Shown one piece after another: positions 10,705 through 22,077 of a stretch of DNA of 64,000 nucleotides. The DNA is from Dermatemys mawii (taxonomy: Eukaryota; Chordata; Testudines; Dermatemydidae): positions 9,734,094 through 9,798,093 of the forward strand of contig ML677374.1 of the NCBI GenBank assembly GCA_007922305.1, read 5' to 3'. Under the pieces are notes generated by a model, which saw nothing but the letters and a program-made list of their open reading frames with translations, did no database searches and was not told where the DNA came from. Numbering within the stretch: the first letter of the stretch is position 1; each line of letters starts with the position of its first letter. Made by a program: the position numbers and the translations under genes.

Positions 10705-11159
10705 TCAGAGAACCAAAAGCTCTCAACACCTACAGGAATGCAACTTGAAATGGCCTTCAAGTAGCAAGCAACTTCAAATGGCCTTCGAAACTGTCAGCAA
10801 TATTCACAGATTAAACCATTTGCAGATGCAAAATATATATTTGTATACACAAATGTGCATTTGGGGACACACAGTTATCCATTTTGCATATGCAACTGAA
10901 GTTTCTGTGGGTGCAAATGGGTGTACCCACACCACAAATATTGCAGGTATAGTTTAGTTAGCCATTTGAAAGTGTGCCCCAAACTATCCTTGATCAATAT
11001 ACTCTTATTTAAAGTTTCTCATTCTTATGGCTTATTTTAGGATTCATTATCTCTCAGCTGCAGGTTTTGGCTTATAGACGTAGACTATCAGAAAAGACAT
11101 TATTAGCAAAAGTTTAATCAAATATCAGAATAGCTCAGTTATCATTTAGGAATTCAAAT

Positions 11160-11345
11160 AAGGGCCAAATTTTTAAAACAGTTCAGTATTCACCTCCCAT
11201 TATGGCACTCCTGGGCAGATTTTCAAAAGAGCTCAGCATCCAACATGCTGAACTCTTTTAAAATGTGGCTATTTAATAGATGCCTAAATGGGAGCTGAGC
11301 TCTTGGAAAAAATCTAACACCCATTATGGGTGTTGAGTCTTGTTG
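11160..11345. repeat. Palindromic-family repeat cluster
   Basis: CAGATTTTCAAAAGAGCTCAGCATCC pairs loosely with downstream ATGCTGAACTCTTTTAAAAT, followed by a second unit with TAGATGCCTAAATGGGAGC and CACCCATTATGGGTG. These are the words of the short foldback families found throughout the window, here two units side by side. Confidence 0.45.
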
Positions 11346-11600
11346 AAAATTCCACCCATAGTGGATTTTGATCACTGCTTTTAAGACAGTGTCTGATCAC
11401 ACCTCTCTGAAAGCCAGGCACTAATGATTTACATTTAACATTTGATTCTGTGCTCATTGAAATCAATGGCAAAGTTCCCATTGACAAAACTGGTGAGAAT
11501 ACTTCCAAAAAATCAATGGGAACTGAGGGCATATGGCAACTTTCAAGTCTTAAATGAGGGAGATACAGTATGGTCTAGTGGACAGAACTCTGGATTGGGG

Positions 11601-12575
11601 CCTGGTCTATACTTAAAAATGAAATCAACCTAGCTACATCAATGAGCCCGTGAAAAAATTTGAGCCCTGAGCAACACAGTGAGGTCAATCTAATCCTCAA
11701 TGTAGATGCAGCTAGGATGACAAAAGAGCTCTTCCATTAACTCAGGTACTGCCCCTCAGAGAGGTGGATTAACTCTATTTATGGGTGGAGAAAGCATTCA
11801 GCCAGCAAATTGGACTGAAAAATCAACCACAAGAAGACAGATATCATGACCTTAAATATTGCCTCACCACAGCAAGTAAGGATAGAGGATTATGATCTCA
11901 CCAATGTAGAAACATTCACATACTTGGGCAGCACCATCAGCCAGGACAGCGGAACAAACCAGGACATCCAGAACAAAATCAATAAAGCCAGGAACACCAT
12001 CAGGAGCTTAAATACAGTCTAGAAATCATCAAAATACAACACCAAAACCAAACTCAAGATTTATCAGAGCCACATACTTTCAATACTACTTTACAGTGCA
12101 GAATTCTGGAGAATGAGAAAGTATGACAGGTCCAAACTGTCTTCACTCTGACTTGCTTCAGAAAAATCATCCGTATCTTTTGGTCCAGAACAATCTCAAA
12201 TCAAGATCTATTGATCCAGTGCAGCACCATCATGAGCACAATCATTGTCAGGGGGCATTGGAGATGGATTGGTCATGTGCTTCGGATGGAAATTGATTCC
12301 ATCACCAGAGTACCAGTTGAAGGCAAGTGAAAATGAGGCCACCGAAAAACGACATTGCAAAGAGCTGAGTTCAAAAACCTGGGGCACAGCTGGGAAACTA
12401 TTGAAAGACTTTCCAGAAACAGATAGGAGAGGAGGAGCTTCATTACTGCTCTAAACACTAGAGGTGTAATAGGAACATCATGATGATGATGATGGGGAGA
12501 CCCTTCTATTAGTGTAGGGAGCATCTACACTACAGCTGCACTGGTGCAACTATGCTGGTATAGTGTAGACATAAC
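11601..12575 (+). mobile_element. hAT-like MITE, itself split by an RTE LINE
   Basis: The left piece (11601-11792) starts CCTGGTCTATACT and holds AAATCAACCTAGCTACATC and CAGAGAGGTGGATTAACTC. The right piece (12495-12575) continues with TAGTGTAGGGAGCATCTACAC and ends AGTGTAGACATAACC. Together they rebuild the order of the GTCTACACT MITE family. It sits inside a SINE and contains a LINE, so it is the middle layer. Confidence 0.7.
11793..12494 (+). mobile_element. RTE-type LINE 3' fragment
   Basis: Translation in broken frames gives a reverse-transcriptase C-terminus: VETFTYLGSTISQDSG, then IQNKINKARNTIRSLN, TKLKIYQSHILSILLYSAEFW, and later HWRWIGHVLRM and SWETIERLSRNR. That pattern is typical of RTE-clade non-LTR elements. 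It ends with a (GAT)n tract (12480-12494), the simple-repeat tail expected for RTE. Several stops and frameshifts make it inactive. The catalytic YxDD region lies upstream of the truncation. Confidence 0.65.
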
Positions 12576-12774
12576 CAACAACTCAGAAGAGCTGGGTTCT
12601 ATTATTGACTCTGCCACAGCTGGGACAAGTCATGTTATCTTTCTGTGCCTCAGTTTTCCCATCTGTAAAATGAGCATGGGTATAAAGCATTTTGAGATCT
12701 ACTGACAAAAAGCACTGTTACTGAAAATACCAAGAGAACTATGTCTGGGCAATGAAATATTTTCTCTGTCAATG

Positions 12775-13008
12775 GCTACTAGCCAAGATGGTCAAGGATG
12801 CAACCCTATGCACTAGGTATCCCTAAGTCTTTGACTGCCAGATGTTGGAACTGGATGACAGGGGATGGATCACCTGATAATTGCCCTATTTTGTTCATAC
12901 CCTTTGAAGCATCTGACATTGGCCACTCTTGGAAGGAAGGATATTGGGTTAGACGAACCATTGGTCTTACCCAATATGGTCATTCTTATGTTATGTTATG
13001 TTCTGTAT
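12775..13008 (+). mobile_element. CR1 LINE 3' end with short microsatellite tail
   Basis: The landmark order is AATGGCTACTAGCCAAGATGG, GATGACAGGGGATGGATCACC, GACATTGGCCACTCTTGGAAGG, GGGTTAGACGAACCATTGG and a tail of repeated TTATG. Same part of CR1 as 24046-24258 and 39610-39836. It is severely 5'-truncated. Confidence 0.8.
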
Positions 13009-14313
13009 CTTCCCACTAAGGCTTTTGGACAGCTCTGATATCCTGATAGAAGATCTTAATTACCCAAGAAAAGTCATTGCAATGGTTAGATATGTGGCCA
13101 ATATGCAAATAAACACAATAAAATTATCATATATTGTGTACCTCACTGGGCTCAAGATTATAATTATAATGTTGGGTACATTTTTTAAAAATAATAAAAA
13201 AAGAAAGTCAGTATGATATAGCAACAAAAGCCAGTTATGACATGGTATAAAATGCAAGTATTGAAAAGCTGGGTTACGTGTAATTAGACATAAAGTGTAT
13301 CCAAGCATATATTCACAGTGTTCATTACAATGCTGAATAACAAGTCACTAGAGATAAAAATAAGCTCCAGATATAATAAAACTCACCATCAATTTTGCCT
13401 GCCATAAGAACCCTTAAAAATAACTAGGAAAGCTGGTTCTGTTTTGCAAATAAACTTCACATGAAAAGCAGCAATTTCCAAAAGCAACTCATGTGATACT
13501 TGCCAAATACTTTTTTAAAGAAAACCGTTTCCCTTGATTGTGGGTGGTTTTTGTTTGTTTGTTTTGCTTTTCAGAGAGGGAAAGTGATCCCCTTTTTTTT
13601 TAAACCAACCATAAAACACATTTTGTTTCAGAAGAGATCAGAAATGATGGGGGAAAGATTGAAACATTTGTATGCCAAAGTGAGATCATAGGGGGAAAAA
13701 AAGCTTAAGACCCAATTGTATTCATAGCCTCCATTTCAGTACAAATGCACTAGTCATTAAAAAGAAATATAGTGTGGCAGGGCTGGATTTATTGCTAGAG
13801 TTTGCTCGCTGCTGTAAAGAATGTCCTCTATTAATGACAACAGCTGTTGGTTTAATAACCCTGGAAAAGATCATTAAATTCCTTCACATTTCCCAGAAAC
13901 AGATGGAAGAAATGCAAAAGTGTTAAAACATATGGGGGAACATATTGAAATCCAGCAGCCTCCTGCAGTGGCTAGGAATCCTAATACTATAATCTCTCAT
14001 TTTACATTGGTTTACTCTTGTGTGCTTAAGGTATGTGTGTTGTGAAGATTATTTAAACACTGAAAGGGGAAAGAGGAAGTGTGATGTTCTGTAGGTGGCA
14101 TTTGCTTTGATATTTTACCATAACTAACTGTATGTTCACAGTCAATTATTTCCCCTCTCTCTATATCCCTATTAACAGCTTATTTCAGTTTCACATTTTT
14201 ACGGAAAGATCTCTGCATAGAAGAGAATCCATTCATGAAACAGTGACTAATATTCTTGCAAATGAATGAATAAACTTAACTTGCTACCAGCAAAAGGTGC
14301 ACCGAAGCCAACA
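13009..14313. other. AT-rich sequence, no gene recognised
   Basis: Low-complexity AT tracts (13150-13210) and short frames without recognisable motifs. No clear repeat was identified. Confidence 0.5.
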
Positions 14314-14425
14314 GGTTCAGTTTGTGATATCTACCTTAAAAAAGAAATAAAGTATTACAAATTCTAAAAATCACAGTGTGCTTTACAGATCAACCAGAAG
14401 CAGCCCAAAAGGGACTCTGAAGAGA
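14314..14425 (+). repeat. Unnamed repeat, copy 1 (pairs with 18521-18637)
   Basis: Shares TTCAGTTTGTGATATCTACC, then TTAAAAAAGAAAT, CAGTGTGCT, CAACCAGAAGCA and CCCAAAAG with 18521-18637, in the same order and orientation with small differences. I recognise no family. The two copies lie about 4.2 kb apart. Confidence 0.55.
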
Positions 14426-14654
14426 ATCCCCATTGAGCCAATCACACTAGAGGAAACACTATTATTATTAATAATATTTAACATTTTATATTCCAGTAGA
14501 ACCTAGAGACCTTATCTAGGCCAGCACTCAATTGTGCAGACCTATAGAAAATGACAGAGCTTAGCTGTTTGACATCCATCCTATTCAGGGACATTAGAGG
14601 AGGATAAAGTAGATTCTCATGAACATGAGTAGATACGACTTAGATTACTTTCTG

Positions 14655-14732
14655 TGGGCCTGATCTAAAAGCCTACTGAAGTCAATGGAAAGATTCCCAG
14701 GGACTTCAGTGATCTTTGGATCTGGCCCCTAA
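14655..14732. repeat. Short palindromic repeat, GAAGTCAATGG family
   Basis: GGGCCTGATCTAAAAGCC and GATCTTTGGATCTGGCCCC form the outer arms, with TACTGAAGTCAATGG and GGGACTTCAGTG inside. It is a clear copy of the approximately 75-bp foldback unit. Confidence 0.6.
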
Positions 14733-14739
14733 TTGTTTC

Positions 14740-15515
14740 TAATCATTAAATGTGCAACAGATTGTCCTTATGATACCAACTATGGGGAAGAGGCAGATAT
14801 AAAGGAGAGAGATGCTACAGAGACACGTCTGATTGAATTCATCAGGCTGCAATAGAACTAACTTTCAGGTTAAGAACAAACATGAAACCCAAAGCCTAAG
14901 GGAAATTAACCCAAGAAGCAAGCCTTTTCCATGTCATGCTTGTGGTATCACATACTTGTTTTCTTTTTGGGCATCCCAAGCTACATGGCAAGGATGCCTT
15001 GCTAGGAATGCCAGCCCAGAGCTTAGCCTCAGTGTGCAGTCTGTTTAATTAGACACCCTGCCGTCCTCCATGAGTGCAGTGAAGAATAGGATTGTCATAA
15101 CAGAAAGGAAATTGGAAACTAGAGCTGGCTGAGTAATGAAAAAAAAATCTCAGTGAATAAATTAACTAATGAAGAAGAGAGAGGGAAAAAAAGGGCCAAA
15201 TCCTCAGCGGATGCAGTTGTTAATACTAGCTGGGGTTTGTTTTTTGCCAGCGTCTTGGATCACACTGAAAACAGGAGAACCAGCTCTAATGAAAATGCTG
15301 ATGACTCTGCTCTCTGATCTGCACTGGTGAAGGGCTGCAGCTGGAAAATAAGGATGGACATGCTGTGAAATGAAATGCAGGCACACTGGATTCTGGCACT
15401 GTGTAAAGTGGTCGAAAACCAGCAAAAGATTTTTAGCGGAAATTTCAATAAGCTTTATTAGTAATCTGTTGATGTACGTCTAGTAGGATTTAGTATGGAA
15501 GAAAGATGGGCTTAT
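14740..15515. other. No gene or clear repeat recognised
   Basis: Short plus-strand (14833-15048) and minus-strand (15204-15448) frames show no domain. The sequence looks unique. Confidence 0.45.
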
Positions 15516-15519
15516 GTGT

Positions 15520-15745
15520 TAATGTACTGGGCTGGAACTCTGGAGATCTGGGCTTAATTCTTGTGTGTCCTTGGGCAACACATTTAATGTCTCAGTGCCT
15601 GAGTTCTCGCTGTTTGAAATAGGAATGATAATACTGCTCTGCCTCAGAGGGGTGTTGTGAGGATAAGGAGCCCATCAGGCCCAAGTGTATCAATGTCTGT
15701 GAGCTGCTGATACCTAAGGAGGATGGGGGCTTTACAAGTAGATAG
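15520..15745 (+). mobile_element. MIR/tRNA-type SINE
   Basis: The head GGAACTCTGGAGATCTGGGC is followed by CCTTGGGCAACACATTTAATG, AATAGGAATGATAATACTGC and GGGGTGTTGTGAGGATAAG, the MIR-like order. The tail GTGTATCAATGTCTGTGAGC is diverged. Confidence 0.7.
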
Positions 15746-16612
15746 GTCCAGGCCTCAAAAATCCCTGGAAAAATATGCCCACTATATATAATATCATCAC
15801 TGGAATAATTATTTAGGTGTGTCCAGCAATGAATGGGTTAATGCAAAATGGTACCTAAAAGTTGTAGTGCCAGGCAATATTTTTTAAGTGCTCCCTTTTC
15901 ATCTGCAAATACTTTTAGGAGGAAATAGTCGAGCTTCATAATCCGCTTGGATTTCACTTTCCTTTGCATCTTATTATGTTTAAACATCCCTTTTTTTATT
16001 TTGTTTTTGAAACACAAGTAAAACTTTTTGGAGGCGCATTTACTGCGGCAGATGTTCTTTCTTTTTGAAGAATAACTTTGCTTCCTTTTCTTCCCCCTGA
16101 CATTTCACCCTCATTATCATAGGTTTCTTCAGAGGATTTAGATTCAAACCTGTTATTTGTGGCTTCAAAGGCTCAGGCTGGGACTGAAAAATGCTGTTCG
16201 GATGTTTTATACAAATATATGGTAATTATGAAAAGATGAAATGTATGCCAGGATTCTGTGAAGCATGTGTACAGCAGCAACAGAATCATATACCTTACAC
16301 AAAGCAAGGAGTAAGCCAAAACAGTTGGCATAATTGTTTAATTAATTTCTGAACTATGTTGTCTTTTACTTTGCCGTTATTGTATGCTTTTTTGTGTGTT
16401 ACATTTTCTAGTTTGCAAACACTTGATGTTTTTCTACCTTAACTTCTTTTTTGTCAATCCATTCAGAAGATATCAGGACCAGCTTTCCACTTATTCATGC
16501 TGGTTTTCCACTGGGGGTACTCTCACAGGAGGAAGGATGGCCTAGGATTAGGGTGCCAGCAATGGGAGTTGAGTGCCTCGGTACCTTTAAAAATCTGGCC
16601 CTTCATCTCTCT

Positions 16613-16693
16613 AGCCCAGATCCACAAAGATATTTAGGTTCCATTGAAATCAATGGAAATTAGGAGCCTAAATGCCTTTGTGGATCTGGGCCT
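16613..16693. repeat. Short palindromic repeat, TTAGG..CCTAA family
   Basis: This 81-bp unit is bounded by CCCAGATCCACAAAG and CTTTGTGGATCTGGGCC, which are complementary. The centre CCATTGAAATCAATGG is a perfect palindrome, flanked by TATTTAGG and GGAGCCTAAAT. It is the best-preserved copy here of this family. Other copies lie at 17152-17235, 35505-35592, 42720-42826 and 28362-28612. Confidence 0.7.
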
Positions 16694-16844
16694 CTGTGAC
16701 TCAGTTGCTCCTCTGCAAAATGGGGACAAAAGCACTGACCTATCTCACGGGGGTGTTGTGAGGATAAATATAGTAAACAGTGGGAGGAGCTCAGATATTA
16801 CAGTAATGGAGGCCTGCCACAGAGCACCCTGCTCCTTTATAGTC

Positions 16845-17045
16845 CGTCTACACTGCAGCAGAGAGCTAGCCACTCCGCCTGGGCAGAGACACTCACGCTG
16901 GTGGGGCTCAAGCTACAATAGCCGCATAGAGCTGGTGGCCCAGATGGCAGCTCAGGCTCTCAAGTCCTCCTGTGTCTGAGCTTGGGTGGCTTCTCTGAGA
17001 CTGCCCAGAGCCATGATGTCCACACCACTGTTTTTAGCACGCTAG
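16845..17045. mobile_element. Possible decayed MITE with GTCTACACTGCAG end
   Basis: The left end GTCTACACTGCAGCAGAGAGC resembles the GTCTACACT family and TGATGTCCACACC near 17015 could be a decayed right end. The interior is unlike the other copies, so the call is weak. Confidence 0.35.
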
Positions 17046-17151
17046 TTTGAGCACTTGGTACCTCTCTGGCCTAGGAGGGTCTCGCGATGAATGGTTGGGT
17101 AGAGGAACTGGGTGGCAGGAGAGCTGGCTGGAAGGAATAGGGAAATGAACT

Positions 17152-17235
17152 CAGATTCACAATGGTATTTAGATGCCTAATTCCAGTGAAATTAGTAGGA
17201 GTTAGGTGCCTAAATATCTCTGAGGATCTGGGTCT
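17152..17235. repeat. Short palindromic repeat, TTAGG..CCTAA family
   Basis: Arms CAGATTCACAATGG and AGGATCTGGG bound TTTAGATGCCTAATTCC and GGAGTTAGGTGCCTAAAT. It is more decayed than the copy at 16613-16693. Confidence 0.55.
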
Positions 17236-17738
17236 GGGCTAAGAAAATAGCATGGAAGAAGGCATTGGTGCAAGAAAACGAGTAAGAGGCAAACACTGAC
17301 AGCCATGGCTAGCATCACAGGGTTGCTGTGCTAACACGCACTGGTCATCTGCACATCCATAGTGACAGACTTCAGTAGTGGAAGGAAGCAGGGCAATTTA
17401 CATGGTAGGAAACTACCTGTAAATGTCTCCATTATAAAAATCCATCTGCAAATTGTAATTCTAGGTTGAATCATGGAATAGTATTCTACCGCTTCTTCTT
17501 GGCTGTTTTTCCTTGGGGAAGAAACAAGCTTAAGAAAAGGTCACTCAGTTTTCAGCTGTGCGTATGTCTTTCTTGGGAAAGAAGCAGTGATAAAAACATC
17601 ATGAAAGCTCTGAGAGCTTGGAGGAAGCCGTATTTTAAATCCCTCTTAAATCTACAGGCAGAATAATCAAACCTGCTGTGATGCTATTACGTTGTATAAA
17701 CATACCTAATCTCCAACTGTGATTCTATCAGAAGGGTA
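17236..17738. other. No gene or clear repeat recognised
   Basis: Unique-looking sequence. A 66-codon frame at 17466-17666 has no recognisable domain. Confidence 0.45.
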
Positions 17739-17746
17739 TCTCTGTA

Positions 17747-18341
17747 CAGGGGTGAAAGTAACTTAAAGGACTTACGGGTACTCTGGAGTCCTGAGGACGA
17801 GGGTGTGGAAGAAGCGTGGCCTCTACCAGATGAGGCAGGCCCTTTAAATCCCCAGGCCCTTTAAATCAGGATTTAAAGGGTCCAGGGCTCGGGCTGTGGT
17901 AGCAGCAGCTGGGAGCCCTGGGCCCTTTAAATCACCCCCGGAACTACCAGCTGCAGAGGTGGCTGGGAGCCCCACAGGTCTGATGGTGATTTAAAGGGCC
18001 CGGGGCTCCAGCTGCTGCTACTCCCAGCTACCGCTGCTACCCCGGGGCCCAGCAGAGCTTTAAAGGGCTGCTGTGGTAGCAGCAGCCAGGAGCCCCTGGC
18101 CCTTTAAATCACCACCATAGACCCGTCGCCACCTCCCCAGGGCTCCAGCAGCAAGACTCAGGCGGCTATTTAAAGGGTCGGGGCTCCCACTGCCACTATC
18201 TCGCTGGGCCCTTTAAATCTCCATCCGAGCCCCACCGCCGCTTCCCCAGGGCTCCAGCAGTGGGAGCCCCAGGCCCTTTAAATTGCTGCCTGGGGAAGCC
18301 AGTCCTCCCCAGTATGGTGCGCTGGCTTACTTGCAACTCTG
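17747..18341. mobile_element. 595-bp hAT-like element with perfect target duplication
   Basis: The left terminus CAGGGGTGAAAGTAA is matched by the complement of the right terminus, CAGAGTTGCAAGTAA. TCTCTGTA flanks it exactly on both sides (17739-17746 and 18342-18349), an 8-bp duplication as expected for hAT. The interior is GC-rich and contains ten TTTAAA-centred blocks, six as CCTTTAAA and four in the reverse orientation, separated by GGGCTCC/AGCAGCAG-type words. No transposase frame is present. Confidence 0.8.
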
Positions 18342-18520
18342 TCTCTGTATCTATCAATGAAAATCCCATTAGGTGCCTAAGTCTTTAGGCCTCTAAATAT
18401 CTTTGAAAATCTGGTGCTAGAGGCCCAAGTGACTTTTGAAAATGGGACTTCGCCTCCTTAGTCACTTATGCAGTTTTGAAAAATCCCACCCGCCACCTCC
18501 GCCGTGCTGTAATGCCTGCA

Positions 18521-18637
18521 GATTCAGTTTGTGATATCTACCTTAAAAAAGAAATTACCGGTAAGCATTATAAACTCCAAAAATCTCAGTGTGCTGTACA
18601 GGCCAACCAGAAGCAACCCAAAAGAGTTCTTAGCACC
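18521..18637 (+). repeat. Unnamed repeat, copy 2 (pairs with 14314-14425)
   Basis: TTCAGTTTGTGATATCTACC, TTAAAAAAGAAAT, CTCAGTGTGCTG, CAACCAGAAGCAACCCAAAAG: the same words in the same order as at 14314-14425. It lies downstream of a decayed palindromic repeat (18360-18480). Confidence 0.55.
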
Positions 18638-20165
18638 TTGAGGGGGTGGGGAGAAGAGAGGGGAAAATACATGCTCAGACTCTCTAGGGTTGTGGGCCCG
18701 AAAATAGAGGCTCCTTTTTGAAAATTTGGATTTCAATGGCAAATTAGCAATAACCTCTCTTTGGAAAGAAAACATGTTTGTTTTTATGAAAATAGTTGGC
18801 TGCTGTAATGATCACATATTGAGATACACTATATTAGGGTGTTCTGGTTTTGCCAGTTTAGGAAAGTTTATCTTAATAGAGTTTTCGGTAATACAGATGC
18901 GGGTTTTAAATGGCAAACTCTTCCAATGAGCCACTTGGATGATAGATTTGTTGCATTTTCACACTACCTATCACTACTAGATCTTCATTATAATCAAATT
19001 ACTTTGCCTGAAAACAGCTAAAAAATAATGCTGGCTTGCATTGAGGAGTGCCTGAAGCTCTCTAAAGTGAATTCTAACTTCATAATGCAATTAGCCATTA
19101 GAACTAAAGTGAATATGGACACTACTATGCTGTTATGATTTTCCTGCCGTGATTTTTCCTGGGTGGTCTATAACTTCCTTCTTTTTTAAAAGTGTTGTAG
19201 ACAATTTATGGCCTCCTGGCATTTCACTATGTACTTGCAGAAACTGTGCTGTTTATCTTTGTTATGCTTTTCCATCTAATCAATACAACCTCCTCCTCCC
19301 AGGTTTCTTTTTCCCCCTAGCTATTTTTCCCCATGAACAGTAGATGGCAACCATGCTCTCTCTGCTGGTCACCAAGCATTCCCCCTGGAACATACTAGTT
19401 GTCCTGAACATGTGCACTCCAGCTGAACAATATGTTTTGTATGGCAAGGAGCAGCCATATTTGTTCCTCTTTCCAGATGCAGGCTGCCAGAGTCTCCTTG
19501 TGAAACAGTATTTGCAGTTCTAATTTCATAATAGTAGTTTCTTATTTTCAAATTCAAGTTAGCCATTCCAAAATAAGGGAAGTATGCTTCCGATAAGTTT
19601 AAATGCTTTGGAGTCTGTGAGTATTAAAATATCTGCTAGCTTTTTCTCCCCACACATTTTAGGTGCACACTTTTAGGACAATCACAGGGGCACGTGATAA
19701 TTTCAGATCACTAGGGTCATTCATAAAATGCAGTAGCCGCAGCCAAAGAGCTTTCACTGAATTACACTCATAAAGATGATAGATGAACATGCCAACCTGC
19801 TGGCATAGTTTAGATCCAGAGAGCTGCCTGTTTTTTCCTAACAATCCAAAGTGCCCTGTGCGTGATAACGAATTTCATCTGCTACAATGCAGGTGAATTT
19901 GAACCAGATCAGTTCAATATCCACATGCTCTTCAAGTTCTCTGTTTCAAATTGTGGGTACTTTGTAAATGAAACAAAAAAAAATCCTAAGGCCCAATCTT
20001 GTGCCTACTGAAATAATGTCAACGCTCCTTTTGATTGCCTAGTTATGTACTTGAGATGCCTTGGGCCTCTTTCTTTTCCTAATGGGCACATACTATGTAT
20101 TTGAAAAAACTGCCTAACTATAATTTATTCGCTGCACCAAACTAGTGCTGAAGTTTTCCCCGTCT
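18638..20165. other. AT-rich sequence, no gene recognised
   Basis: Several 60-80 codon frames on both strands overlap one another and have no protein-like features. No clear repeat was seen. Confidence 0.45.
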
Positions 20166-20322
20166 ATCTCTAGGATAAATAGAGGCTTTAATAAATGTAT
20201 TTGCTTAGATGGCAAGTTCTTTGGGGCTTGAATCATCATTTTCTTCTGTGTTTGTACAGCATCTAGCACAGTGGGGTCCTGTCCACAACAAGGGATTATA
20301 AGCACTTCTGTAACTATCATGA
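20166..20322 (+). mobile_element. SINE 3' tail
   Basis: GCAAGTTCTTTGGGGC, TTCTGTGTTTGTACAGCATC, AGCACAGTGGGGTCCTG and ATAAGCACTTCTGTAA reproduce the tail of the local tRNA-type SINE, as at 3852-3970 and 63855-63920. The head is missing. Confidence 0.6.
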
Positions 20323-21870
20323 TCAAATGCTACCTTTTCCCTCCTTCTCTGAAGGCTTTTACATATGTATAGCAAAGTCATAAAATACCAAGGCTGGGAT
20401 TTTCAAAAGAGTCTAAAGGAATTAGTTGCTCAAATCATATTGAAATGGGAATTGGGTCCTGTCTCCCCATTTCTCCTGTTAAAACCCCAGTGTGAAGTCT
20501 TGTTCCAACTCCCACTGAAGTAAATGGCCGTATCTCCATGGACTTACAATGGGAATTGGGCTGGACCCTAAAAAAAAATAAAAATCAATGTTTAATAAGG
20601 TTATGTTTAGGCCTCACACTGACAAAATCCTGGAGATGTAGGAGCAAATTCTGGCTAGTACCTGGGAAAAAAGAACTATTTGTGTACACTGGGAAAGAAA
20701 TTTTAATGTGCTCCTGAACTCCGGCTTGGAGCCCCCAACCAAAACCTTTCTCCTGCAGTCTGTTCTGCAATAATCAGCACTGAAACACATGCACACACAC
20801 TCTGCCTTAGCCACAGCTGGTGTTATTAAGTATATCTCCATTGACATCAAATGATTTACACTAGCTGAGGATATGGTCCACACTGTAGAACTCCAAACCG
20901 TAATGCCTATCTTTAATGTACGCTAAGATGTAGCTAGGAAAGTCTCAGTAACACTCATCAAGGAGGAAATTAGGGGATAGCAAACTTCTTACCTGAACTC
21001 CCACTGCTAGCTATTGGTTTTCTGATATATGGCTACCATGCAGTGCCAGCCAGAATATGACCTGTGATTTGAACCCACTCTCCATTCTTACTAGGGAGTC
21101 AAGAAGACTATGAGTCAAGAAGACCACTTGTGTTGATATTTAAAGAATTTCATCAGATTACTTCTTCTCTTGAACACGATTTATAGTGTTAAGATTGTGT
21201 TATTTCCTGCAGTATGCATTGGTAGGTGTCTCAAAACCTAGCCTATGTATGATCACATCAAAGATCTTTAGCAGGTAGTGAAAGCCTTTTAGGACAGGGT
21301 ACCAGTCATTTTAGTGCAGAGCCTTTATTTGTTCCATTATATAGCATAGAAAAGTCAAATGCTATGTTACATACTTTTATGGAATGAGGCTGTTTTCTGA
21401 GATAAAATGCCCCCATTATATGGGATGGGAGGAGTTGAAGGCCTTGTTTGTATGCAGCATGGTTATAAAGTTTAGCATGCACAAGCTAAAAAGTGATGCA
21501 CAGGGAACACTGGGGGATTCGATTCTACTTTAATGAGAGCACTGCTGCCTGCTAGCCAAATTACTCCTGTTTGTGATACTGAAGGGCATAAGGCCAAGGA
21601 GAGGATCATTTAGCTATTAGTCTCAGGACATGCTACAAATCATATTCAAGTCCGTGTTTCCTCCTCATGCTCCAACAGGAGCGCAACACTTTTTCATTCT
21701 TCGCTTTTGCTATTAAAGGACTTAAAACTGGCTCAGAATAGAGGACTACCTTTTGTGTCCACATGTAACTTCTGTTCTCTCAAATTGGAGCACAACTGTG
21801 ATCTCCATGCCATTTGCAATGCAAAAATATGCATTATATGGTGAGCGAGAAGTGAAAGTCTGCATATATC
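20323..21870. other. No gene; two weak palindromic-family remnants
   Basis: GGGATTTTCAAAAGAG and AATGGGAATTGGGTCC (20395-20460), and a unit around 20812-20880 ending GAGGATATGGTCCA, are decayed members of the short foldback families. The rest looks unique. Confidence 0.4.
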
Positions 21871-22077
21871 TTCATAAATGATTTAGATGTTAGCACAGAG
21901 AGGACACTTTTAACGTCTGAGGTTGATACCAACCTGGGAGGCGCTGTAAGTCCTTTGGAGGACAGGATTAGTATTCAAAATGATCTTGAGGAACTGGAGA
22001 AATGGCTTGAAATAAATAGGATGAAACTCAATAAGGACAAATGCAAAGTATTCTACTTAGGAAGGAATAATACCTTT

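Larger units (their letters stand above)
11566..12735 (+). mobile_element. MIR/tRNA-type SINE, split by a nested MITE and LINE
   Basis: The tRNA-like head (GGTCTAGTGGACAGAACTCTGG, ending about 11600) resumes at about 12576 with AACTCAGAAGAGCTGGGTTC, followed by GTGCCTCAGTTTTCCCATCT and GCATTTTGAGATC. Head and body fit one SINE with about 975 bp inserted inside it. This makes the SINE the oldest of three layers. Confidence 0.7.

Noticed and set aside
11793..12494. Active reverse transcriptase gene
   Set aside because: 5'-truncated, with several stops and frameshifts and no catalytic core.
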